A stretch of 17,526 bases of DNA, from assembly GCA_910579605.1 (NCBI GenBank), contig CAJTUG010000010.1, positions 44,547 through 62,072 of the forward strand. The letters run 5' to 3'. This DNA comes from an uncultured Muribaculaceae bacterium. GTDB lineage: Bacteria; Bacteroidota; Bacteroidia; Bacteroidales; Muribaculaceae. This document shows positions 1-6,187 of the stretch, piece after piece. The notes beneath the pieces were generated by a model, which worked only from the letters and a program-made list of their open reading frames with translations, ran no database searches and had not been told where the DNA came from. The position numbers were made by a program, and so were the translations under genes. The first letter of the stretch is position 1. Each line of letters starts with the position of its first letter.

Positions 1-37
1 ACAGCTCCTCGCTGTCTTCAATGCGCCATTTTCTCAT
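1..37 (-). CDS. speA: Biosynthetic arginine decarboxylase, N-terminal fragment (cut by window edge)
   Basis: Only the first 12 codons are in the window, read leftward from an ATG at 37. They give MRKWRIEDSEEL, which I recognise from memory as the usual opening of Bacteroidales biosynthetic arginine decarboxylase, the PLP enzyme that makes agmatine for polyamine synthesis. A consensus promoter lies just upstream at 82-113, so this is a true gene start and not a chance ATG. The identification rests on 12 residues, so the product name is tentative. The existence of a gene starting here is more certain. Confidence 0.6.
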   Translation of the reverse strand, partial: MRKWRIEDSEEL

Positions 38-81
38 CGGCTGGAAAAGTGTATATTATGGAGTTACGTTAAATTATTCCA

Positions 82-113
82 CAAAAGTACAAAATTTCCG
101 TTTTGGCGGCAAA
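82..113 (-). promoter_or_regulatory. Bacteroidetes-type promoter for speA
   Basis: On the minus strand TTTG (113-110) is followed after exactly 20 bases by TACTTTTG (89-82). This matches the -33/-7 consensus TTTG-N19-21-TAnnTTTG on every fixed base. Transcription would begin near 75 and leave a leader of about 40 nt before the ATG at 37. Confidence 0.75.
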
Positions 114-138
114 TCTTTTTGTGGTTTTGTATAAACAC

Positions 139-183
139 AAACAATAAGGTTTGCCGACTCATCGTCGGCAAACCTTATTGTTT
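139..183 (-). terminator. Perfect 20-bp hairpin between yqgE and speA
   Basis: The arms 139-158 and 164-183 are perfect reverse complements of 20 bases around a 5-base loop (159-163). The hairpin starts 17 bases after the yqgE stop and lies upstream of the speA promoter, so on the minus strand it fits an intrinsic terminator closing the yqgE transcript. The outer part of the stem is A/T-rich and supplies the U-rich 3' arm. I see no separate long T-run. Confidence 0.7.
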
Positions 184-199
184 ATCTACTGCTAAATAG

Positions 200-805
200 T
201 TAATTATACTCAGGAAAGCTTGGTATGAGACGCCAGGGGCGGTATGTCTCTCCCAAACTCTCGACTGTGCGGTGCCAATAGCGGTCGCCGCTTTCTGTGA
301 GAATCGCTTCGGGTGATTGCGGCGTATTGGCGAGAACCCAGGATTCTTCTTTGATTTCGCGTTCGAGTTGTCCGGCGGTCCAACTTGAGTATCCGACGAA
401 GAAACGCACAAAACCTTCGGTTGGATATCCTGAGTTCACGTAATTTTTGATGGCTTCAAAATCTCCGCCCACATATAATCCAGGGGCAAATTGTCGGGCT
501 CCGGGTATTATTTCGCCTAATGAGTGGATAAAGAAAATCCTGTCTTGTCCGAGCGGACCGCCGCAGAATACCGGAACGATGTTTTCGGTTTTTATGCCTT
601 CTAAAAGATCGCTCAAAGCAAACTCGGTGCGGTTGTTCATTACGACGCCCGTGGCGCCTTCGTCGGGGAGGTAGTCTATCAAGGCCACCACGCCATGGTT
701 AAAATATGCTTCCTTCATAAAAGGCTGCGACACTAACATTCCTCCGCAACTCAGCTCGGCTTTGGGCGAGGGGACTTTAAACAGAGTGGTGGTTATATCT
801 TTCAT
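200..805 (-). CDS. yqgE: YqgE/AlgH family protein (UPF0301)
   Basis: Encodes 201 aa. The family pattern is clear: an N-terminal GGMLVSQPFM segment, then FNHGVVALIDYLPDEGATG followed by VVMNNRT, a middle VFCGGPLGQDRIFFIH segment, and a C-terminal VGYSSWTAGQLEREI segment. YqgE/AlgH proteins are widespread, small and soluble. AlgH has been linked to alginate regulation in Pseudomonas, but the biochemical role is unknown, so no function is assigned here. The ATG at 805 (MKDITTTLF) is preferred over an in-frame upstream start at 880, because the longer form would overlap the end of the exchanger gene and adds 25 residues with no family resemblance. It follows the exchanger on the same strand by 61 bases containing a large inverted repeat (809-862). 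I find no promoter there, so cotranscription is likely. Confidence 0.9.
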   Translation of the reverse strand: MKDITTTLFKVPSPKAELSCGGMLVSQPFMKEAYFNHGVVALIDYLPDEGATGVVMNNRTEFALSDLLEGIKTENIVPVFCGGPLGQDRIFFIHSLGEIIPGARQFAPGLYVGGDFEAIKNYVNSGYPTEGFVRFFVGYSSWTAGQLEREIKEESWVLANTPQSPEAILTESGDRYWHRTVESLGETYRPWRLIPSFPEYN

Positions 806-808
806 AAT

Positions 809-862
809 AGCAGTAGTTAAAACGTTGACTAATATGTAATGTAAACGTTTTAAACTGCTGCT
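809..862 (-). repeat. Imperfect inverted repeat between the exchanger gene and yqgE
   Basis: The core arms 817-826 and 844-853 are perfect 10-base reverse complements separated by 17 bases. The pairing continues outward through one single-base bulge and one mismatch to about 809 and 862, giving roughly 17 paired positions. It fills most of the 61-base gap before the yqgE start at 805. It has no T-run, so a simple terminator is unlikely. An mRNA processing or stability hairpin, or a dyad operator, fits better. Confidence 0.6.
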
Positions 863-866
863 TGGT

Positions 867-1832
867 TTATTGGTTTGCAATTTTCCAGGCGATGTATGCT
901 ATGTAGCTCAAAACCATGAGCAATCCTTCTATGCGGTTGATGGTTTTGTTGCTGAAAAACCAGCCGAATATCCAGAATATCAAGGAGGCGGCGGCAAGGA
1001 CGAGAAGGTCGGCGATACCTATGTTTCCGAATGATAATGGCAGGATTGTCGAGGTTGCTCCTAAAACGAAGAAAATGTTGAAGATATTGGAGCCTATCAC
1101 ATTCCCCACGCACAAGCCGGGGAAGCCTTTGATTGCAGCGGCTATGCTTGTGGCAAGCTCGGGGAGGGATGTCCCTGCGGCAAGGATTGTCAAGCCAATG
1201 AGTCCTTCGGACCAACCCATTGACCGAGCCAGGCCTGTGGCGCCGTCGACAAACCACTCGCCTCCGAAAACAAGAGCTGCCAATCCCCCGAAAATGAAGA
1301 TTAAAGCTCTCCACAGAGGCATTTCTTTTTTACATTGTTGTTCTTTGGTTTGAGTTGGAGCCGGGTCTGTCTTTTTTGCGCTTGCTATAGTGTAGCGCAT
1401 GAAGATGATGAAGAAAAAGAGCAGCAGGATTCCGTCGACGCGTGTAAGGGTCATGGGAGTGCCGTCGAGAATTGGCGACGAACCCATGGTGAGCAGTACA
1501 AGCGACGAAAGGATAACTAAAGGTATCTCGTTGTATAGCAGTCCGTTTTCTACTTTGATGGGTTTTATTACCGCAACAAGGCCGATTATTATGAGGATGT
1601 TGAATATATTTGAGCCTACAATGTTGCCGACGGCCATTGAAGGAGCTTGATTTACGGCGCTTGTGATTGACACTACGAGTTCCGGTGCGCTGGTCATCAT
1701 TGAAACAATGGTGAGTCCGACAATGAAATCTGACAGGCCCATTCTCCGTGCTACGGATGCAGACCCGTCGGTCATGAAATTTGCTCCTGCAAGAATCAGC
1801 AGCAAGCCGCCTATGAGCATTATTATATCCAT
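867..1832 (-). CDS. Calcium/sodium antiporter (CaCA superfamily, YrbG-like)
   Basis: A 321-aa inner-membrane exchanger expected to use the Na+ gradient to move Ca2+ out of the cytoplasm. The two inverted alpha-repeats that define the family are intact. The first has TSAPE at residues 47-51 and GNIVGSNIFN at 69-78. The second has GTSLPE at 220-225 and GNVIGSNIFN at 243-252. The acidic residue in each (E51, E225) is where the family binds cations. About ten hydrophobic segments are visible, split by a hydrophilic loop (about 151-172) between the halves, as usual. Length is typical. The gene lies 26 bases after the glycosylase and 61 before yqgE on the same strand, consistent with an operon. Ion specificity cannot be read from sequence alone. 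Confidence 0.93.
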   Translation of the reverse strand: MDIIMLIGGLLLILAGANFMTDGSASVARRMGLSDFIVGLTIVSMMTSAPELVVSITSAVNQAPSMAVGNIVGSNIFNILIIIGLVAVIKPIKVENGLLYNEIPLVILSSLVLLTMGSSPILDGTPMTLTRVDGILLLFFFIIFMRYTIASAKKTDPAPTQTKEQQCKKEMPLWRALIFIFGGLAALVFGGEWFVDGATGLARSMGWSEGLIGLTILAAGTSLPELATSIAAAIKGFPGLCVGNVIGSNIFNIFFVLGATSTILPLSFGNIGIADLLVLAAASLIFWIFGWFFSNKTINRIEGLLMVLSYIAYIAWKIANQ

Positions 1833-1858
1833 GGTTATCGTATTGTTAAGTTGTTTGG

Positions 1859-2443
1859 TTAATTTGGCAATAAGCCTATATGCCTAAACATGTTTGCGTA
1901 GTATTCGGCTTTTTTCTCAAGTGCAAGAGGGTATGCACGGCTTGTTGATGGCATTCTCCAAAGCTCGAGTCCGGAAGGAGTGTTTGTGTACTCACCCATT
2001 TTCGGGGCTTCGGTGGATGTGAGCATTGCTACTACTTGGGATGCTTTCTCCCCGGTGGTGCACACGGCTCTGCACATGGGTATCTTTTCCAAAATAGAAT
2101 CTAAATCTACAGGTTCTACTATTTCTAAAAATTTGTCGGATGCGTTGTCTTTCAGGCGCTTGACGGCATGGCCTGTATCGCTCATGGCAATTCCTTTTTC
2201 GGTAAGCAGCTCTTTGATGCGTTCTAAATGGTAGCTTTTGTTTGCCTTGTCTACCAAAGCCTCTGCGTTTCCCATGAATAACAGCCCCATTATTTTCCAG
2301 AAATCGTTTGTGCGGTTTGGGTAGTAGAATTCCATGGCCCATCGCTTTTTCTGAGGCGGGAATGTGCCCATGATAAGCACTTTTGCTTCTTGGGGTATCC
2401 ACGGAGTGAACGGATGTAATTCGATGTCGGGATTATTTGCCAT
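1859..2443 (-). CDS. Uracil-DNA glycosylase superfamily protein
   Basis: Encodes 194 aa from the ATG at 2443. It has the layout of the Mug/TDG and hypoxanthine-DNA-glycosylase-like branch of the UDG superfamily. The nucleotide-pocket strand is VLIMGTFPP (residues 22-30), followed by FYYPNRTNDFWKIMG (39-53), where an Asn/Phe-Trp motif holds the substrate. The C-terminal loop is MPSTSRAYP (164-172), comparable to the minor-groove Pro-Ser loop of the family. Such enzymes remove deaminated bases such as uracil or hypoxanthine to start base-excision repair. Which lesion this one prefers cannot be told. A start 10 codons upstream (2473) is less likely because it lies inside a TAnnTTTG promoter-like box at 2471-2478. 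It appears to head the unit glycosylase - exchanger - yqgE. Confidence 0.82.
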   Translation of the reverse strand: MANNPDIELHPFTPWIPQEAKVLIMGTFPPQKKRWAMEFYYPNRTNDFWKIMGLLFMGNAEALVDKANKSYHLERIKELLTEKGIAMSDTGHAVKRLKDNASDKFLEIVEPVDLDSILEKIPMCRAVCTTGEKASQVVAMLTSTEAPKMGEYTNTPSGLELWRMPSTSRAYPLALEKKAEYYANMFRHIGLLPN

Positions 2444-2470
2444 TTTTGTGTGGTTTCGAGTTTTGTGCCA

Positions 2471-2478
2471 CAAAAATA
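2471..2478 (-). promoter_or_regulatory. Probable -7 element for the glycosylase unit
   Basis: The minus strand reads TATTTTTG, a match to TAnnTTTG, about 28 bases upstream of the ATG at 2443. No good -33 TTTG lies at the usual spacing (the nearest are ATTG at 17 bases and TTTC at 23), so the promoter is either weak or helped by a regulator. Confidence 0.38.
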
Positions 2479-2517
2479 ATGATTAAATCTTGTAACAATA
2501 AGAAATAAAGGAGATAA

Positions 2518-2549
2518 TTTGTAATAATCAGAAAAAAAAACTACCTTTG
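2518..2549 (+). promoter_or_regulatory. Bacteroidetes-type promoter for the polysaccharide export pair
   Basis: TTTG at 2518-2521 is followed after 20 bases by TACCTTTG at 2542-2549, an exact match to the consensus. The start site would be near 2556, giving an untranslated leader of about 115 nt before the ATG at 2672. The leader holds a 7-bp inverted pair, CGCAAAG (2554-2560) and CTTTGCG (2612-2618). Confidence 0.72.
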
Positions 2550-2671
2550 CAGCCGCAAAGTATGTTGTCTTGAGCAAAATGTCTGCCTATGGCAAACTGC
2601 AGCTTCTGAACCTTTGCGACATTTAACTTGAAAATTAACACATCACGCTGTTCACGGATAATATTAAACCG

Positions 2672-3523
2672 ATGAAATCGATAAAATTCCATATCACATT
2701 TGCCTTGTTGGCCGTGACTCTCCTCACCAGTTGCCACGCACCTAAAAAAGTACCATATTTGGTGGATGCAGAGAATATACCGGTAGAGATTCTCTCGCAG
2801 CAACCGGCCTCAAAAGATCCAGTCATAACAATTGGCGACTTGCTGAATATAGAGGTTACCGGCAGTAATATAACTGCAGTGACTCCTTTCAATAAAGGCC
2901 GTGTAATAGACACCGAAGGCCGTATTTCGTCGGTATCCAAACAGTTGTCGAATGTTTCCGATGCCGGCTTGGAGGTTTCTACAGATTACTATCTTGTAGA
3001 TGCAAATGGCAATATCGAATTTCCTATCGTGGGCCAGATTCATGTTCTTGGTCTTACGAAAACCGAATTGGCTCAAAAAATCGTGAATGAGATTTATCCC
3101 AAGTACCTCACGGAAAAACCCGGTGTAGATATCCGCTTGATGAATTTCCGTGTCACAGTTGCCGGAGCGGTCAAGAACCCCGGGGTCTACAGCAGCAAGA
3201 ATGAAAGGATGACATTCTTGGAAGCCCTCAGCCGTGCCGGTGATATGGATATCAAAGGTGAGCGTGAGACAGTCCTTCTTTACCGTACAAATCCCGACGG
3301 TACACGTGAGGTTCACCGTGTGAACCTGCACGACCGCGATTTCCTTCTGTCGCCCTACATGAATCTCCAGCAAAACGATTATATCTACGTTGTGCCCAAC
3401 TCCTCAATGCGTAAAAGCGCATGGCAACTTGATCCTGCGGTTTCGGCATCGCTCACTATCTTTGGCAGCGTTACCTCTATCGCTTCTCTCGTTATTGGTA
3501 TCTTGAACTTAACAAAAGATTAA
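2672..3523 (+). CDS. Wza-like polysaccharide export lipoprotein (SLBB/Poly_export)
   Basis: Encodes 283 aa. It begins with a lipoprotein signal peptide whose lipobox LLTSC places the lipidated Cys at residue 21. A Poly_export-type domain follows, roughly residues 48-155, with ITIGDLLNIEV at its start and VDANGNIEFPIVGQI near 110-123. An SLBB domain (VTVAGAVKNPGVY, then FLEALSRAGD) covers about 161-240. A hydrophobic stretch at 259-281 (SLTIFGSVTSIASLVIGILNL) could be the membrane-spanning helix that in Wza forms the outer-membrane pore. By family, it exports capsule or exopolysaccharide across the outer membrane together with a Wzc partner. That partner follows after 5 bases. No glycosyltransferase, flippase or polymerase is nearby, so the polymer is unknown. 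Confidence 0.9.
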   Translation: MKSIKFHITFALLAVTLLTSCHAPKKVPYLVDAENIPVEILSQQPASKDPVITIGDLLNIEVTGSNITAVTPFNKGRVIDTEGRISSVSKQLSNVSDAGLEVSTDYYLVDANGNIEFPIVGQIHVLGLTKTELAQKIVNEIYPKYLTEKPGVDIRLMNFRVTVAGAVKNPGVYSSKNERMTFLEALSRAGDMDIKGERETVLLYRTNPDGTREVHRVNLHDRDFLLSPYMNLQQNDYIYVVPNSSMRKSAWQLDPAVSASLTIFGSVTSIASLVIGILNLTKD

Positions 3524-3528
3524 TTGAA

Positions 3529-5922
3529 ATGGCTACCGTACAGAACGAAAACTTTCATAACCAGACCGAACAAGAAGAAGCATTCGATACCACCGGTTTA
3601 TTGTTGGACTATTTGACAAACTGGAAATGGTTTCTTTTGAGTGTAGTGATATGCCTCATAGGTGGCTATTTCTATATTGCCACTGTTATCCCGAAATATC
3701 GGATAGACGCTTCGATTTATCTTAGCGGTAATTCCCAAGATGTATCCAACGCCTTTAATCTTTCCGGCGGCGATAACCCGTTGGTTGCCATGAAGAGTTT
3801 TATCGACGAGACGGAACTTGAGGTGTTGAAATCTCGTAATAACGTGATTAAGATTGTAGACTCGCTCAATCTTTCGTATACCTACTACGAGAAAGGTACG
3901 CTACGCGACAAACCTCTCTACCAGAATAATGCTATTGTTGCGGAATTTGATTCGGCAGCTTTGGTTGCCTTGAAATCTCCGGTATATGTTACCGTTTCCG
4001 AAGCCGGCGACGAAAAATACAACATTACCGTTAAAACCAAATATAACGAGGTGAAAGAAGAGAAGAAGCTTGCCGATGTCTCTTTGCCTCAGGATATAGA
4101 ACTTTCTCACGGTACGTTGCACCTCACACGTTCGGCTATCGTACCTGATTTTGAAGGTACTGAAAAGATTGTTATCCGAAGCCCTAAGGCAACGGCAAAA
4201 GCTCTTTCAAACGCTTTGAATATTGAGTTTGCGAAAAACTCGGAAAACATTATCCGAGTAAGCTTTATTACCGACGTACAGGCTCGCGGAGTAGATTTTA
4301 TAAATGCCCTCCTTGCGTTCTATAACCGCGATATCATAGAAGACAAGAACCGTTCTGCCGTTCAAACCGAAGCTTTTATTCTTGATCGACTCGGAATGAT
4401 AAACGATGAGTTGAAAGATGTTGAAAATCGTCTGAAAGAATATCGTCAGGCTCATAATATTACTGATATCCAGGCACAGAGCAGCCTCAATCTTACTCTC
4501 AAGAGCTCTTACCAAAACCAGATTGCGGATGTAGAAACGGAGATTGCCCTTATTGAAGAGATTGAGCGTATCATATCCAAAGCCAATACATACCAGCCGT
4601 TGCCGTCGGCTGTTAACGATCCTACAATTTCCCAAATCATAGAGAAATATAACCAGAGGATCACTCAGCTTAACCGCGCACTTGAAGGCAGCACGGCAAA
4701 CAATCCTTTGGTGGCTTCGATGCAAGATGAAATAACACGCGATAAGGTGCGCATTATGCAGAACCTTAACGCGACAAAGAGAAACCTTAACAGCAAGCGC
4801 CAATCGCTTCTTGAACTTGAGAACCAAAGTGCCGGCCAGTTGGCTTCTACTCCAACCGTAGACAAGGGCCTTCAGGAGATTTTCCGCGAACAACAGGTTA
4901 AGGTAAACATCTATACATTCCTACTGCAGCGCCGTGAAGAAATAGCACTACAGAAAACTCTTGCTACCAATACTGCCCGTCTGATAGACGATCCTACCGG
5001 CGAGCTTCCTGTGTCTCCTAAAAAGATGCTTATATTGGCAGCGGCGTTTCTCTTGGGCTTGGCAATTCCTGCAGGTATAATCTTCGTACGCCGACAGCTG
5101 TTCCCAATATTCTCCGACCAAGAAGAATTGGAGCGTATTACTGATGTGCCTGTCTTGGGTGAAATCTGCCTTAATGATAAAAATACACACGACGATATAG
5201 TTGTGGGAACAAATGTGGCAACTCCGATAGCTGAATTGTTCCGATTGCTCCGCAACAACATGGCCTTTACCAGAAACGGCAGGGACAACAAGGTAATTCT
5301 TCTCACATCTTCAATCTCGGGAGAAGGAAAAACATTTGTGGCAACGAACCTTGCGCTCACATATGCTTTGGCCGGCAAGAGGGTTTGTGTTGTCGGTATG
5401 GACGTGCGTCGCCCGGCACTTGCCAAGCGATTCGGGCTTGATAACCACCGAGGCGTGACGACGTTCCTTTCGGGTCAAGAGAATGATGTGAATAAGCTTA
5501 TAACCAAGAGCAATCTCAATCCCAATCTCTATATCCTCACCGCCGGTCCGGTGCCTCCCAACCCTAACGAGTTGCTCATGTCGCCCAACATGGATCGCCT
5601 TATGGAGCAATTGCGCGACGATTTTGATTATGTGATTATCGACTCTGCGCCTATAGGTGTGATTTCCGACACGTTCCTTATTCTCCGTCACTCAGATATC
5701 CAGCTCTTTGTTACTCGTGCCAAGTACTCGTCTAAGAGCTCTCTTAAAAATCTGCACCAAGCCATTAAACTTGGCAAATTCACAAGCGTTTATATTGTGC
5801 TCAATGGTGTGGATATCCGTTCTAATTCCTATCACTACCGCAGATATGGCGAGTATGGCCACTACGGAAAATCTCCAGCCTATGGTTACGGCTACTCGGA
5901 GAATAACAAATCTGAAGAATAA
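3529..5922 (+). CDS. Wzc-like polysaccharide copolymerase with tyrosine autokinase domain
   Basis: Encodes 797 aa. The N-terminal Wzz-type chain-length region starts with a membrane helix at about 33-53. A long periplasmic section with coiled-coil character follows (roughly 285-480), and a second helix lies at about 500-520. The cytoplasmic BY-kinase domain has Walker A SSISGEGKT (594-602, Lys601), Walker A' GMDVRRP (623-629) and Walker B VIIDSAP (702-708). The C-terminus carries eight tyrosines between 768 and 789, the usual autophosphorylation cluster. In the family, cycles of Tyr phosphorylation and dephosphorylation control oligomer state and polymer length. It is directly downstream of the Wza-like gene and clearly in the same operon. 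No cognate phosphatase (Wzb or PHP type) is in the window. An intrinsic terminator follows. Confidence 0.94.
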   Translation: MATVQNENFHNQTEQEEAFDTTGLLLDYLTNWKWFLLSVVICLIGGYFYIATVIPKYRIDASIYLSGNSQDVSNAFNLSGGDNPLVAMKSFIDETELEVLKSRNNVIKIVDSLNLSYTYYEKGTLRDKPLYQNNAIVAEFDSAALVALKSPVYVTVSEAGDEKYNITVKTKYNEVKEEKKLADVSLPQDIELSHGTLHLTRSAIVPDFEGTEKIVIRSPKATAKALSNALNIEFAKNSENIIRVSFITDVQARGVDFINALLAFYNRDIIEDKNRSAVQTEAFILDRLGMINDELKDVENRLKEYRQAHNITDIQAQSSLNLTLKSSYQNQIADVETEIALIEEIERIISKANTYQPLPSAVNDPTISQIIEKYNQRITQLNRALEGSTANNPLVASMQDEITRDKVRIMQNLNATKRNLNSKRQSLLELENQSAGQLASTPTVDKGLQEIFREQQVKVNIYTFLLQRREEIALQKTLATNTARLIDDPTGELPVSPKKMLILAAAFLLGLAIPAGIIFVRRQLFPIFSDQEELERITDVPVLGEICLNDKNTHDDIVVGTNVATPIAELFRLLRNNMAFTRNGRDNKVILLTSSISGEGKTFVATNLALTYALAGKRVCVVGMDVRRPALAKRFGLDNHRGVTTFLSGQENDVNKLITKSNLNPNLYILTAGPVPPNPNELLMSPNMDRLMEQLRDDFDYVIIDSAPIGVISDTFLILRHSDIQLFVTRAKYSSKSSLKNLHQAIKLGKFTSVYIVLNGVDIRSNSYHYRRYGEYGHYGKSPAYGYGYSENNKSEE

Positions 5923-5942
5923 TATTTCTTTTGTTTAGATAT

Positions 5943-5976
5943 AAGCGACTCGGGCATAAGCTTGGGTCGCTTTTTT
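5943..5976 (+). terminator. Intrinsic terminator after the Wzc-like gene
   Basis: A 9-bp stem pairs 5943-5951 with 5964-5972 (one G-T pair) around a 12-base loop. A run of T follows through 5976. It starts 21 bases after the Wzc-like stop codon. Confidence 0.85.
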
Positions 5977-6108
5977 ATTGTTGATAATTTAAAGTAAGCA
6001 TACGGGGCAAAATGAACGTCAAGGTTGTTTCTTTGAGCCAAAAATAACGTTAAATGGCAAATTAAATACCAAAATTACTGTTTTTATCATTTTTTTAGCT
6101 CAAAAGTA

Positions 6109-6139
6109 TTTAGTATTGAGGCATTTTTTATTATCTTTG
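6109..6139 (+). promoter_or_regulatory. Promoter for the secreted peptidase
   Basis: TATCTTTG at 6132-6139 is a full -7 match. TTTA at 6109-6112, with one mismatch to TTTG, sits 19 bases upstream. The ATG at 6188 would follow a leader of about 42 nt. The rest of the 5977-6187 gap is AT-rich, and I saw no other element in it. Confidence 0.6.
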
Positions 6140-6187
6140 CCAACTGATGTTTAATGGAAAAAAGAAAATTACTCCAATCGATAAAAA

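Noticed and set aside
4207..4893. A 228-codon open frame antisense to the Wzc-like gene
   Set aside because: It is fully inside a well-supported kinase/copolymerase gene, and its translation shows no domain or signal.
2672..5922. Possibility of a full capsule locus with phase-variable promoter
   Set aside because: No invertible promoter repeats, UpxY/UpxZ-like regulators or glycosyltransferases are present on either side.
6039..6073. A TAnnTTTG-like box on the minus strand upstream of the peptidase gene
   Set aside because: No TTTG lies at the right spacing (gaps of 11 and 23 bases only), and the downstream direction runs into the Wzc terminator with no gene to express.
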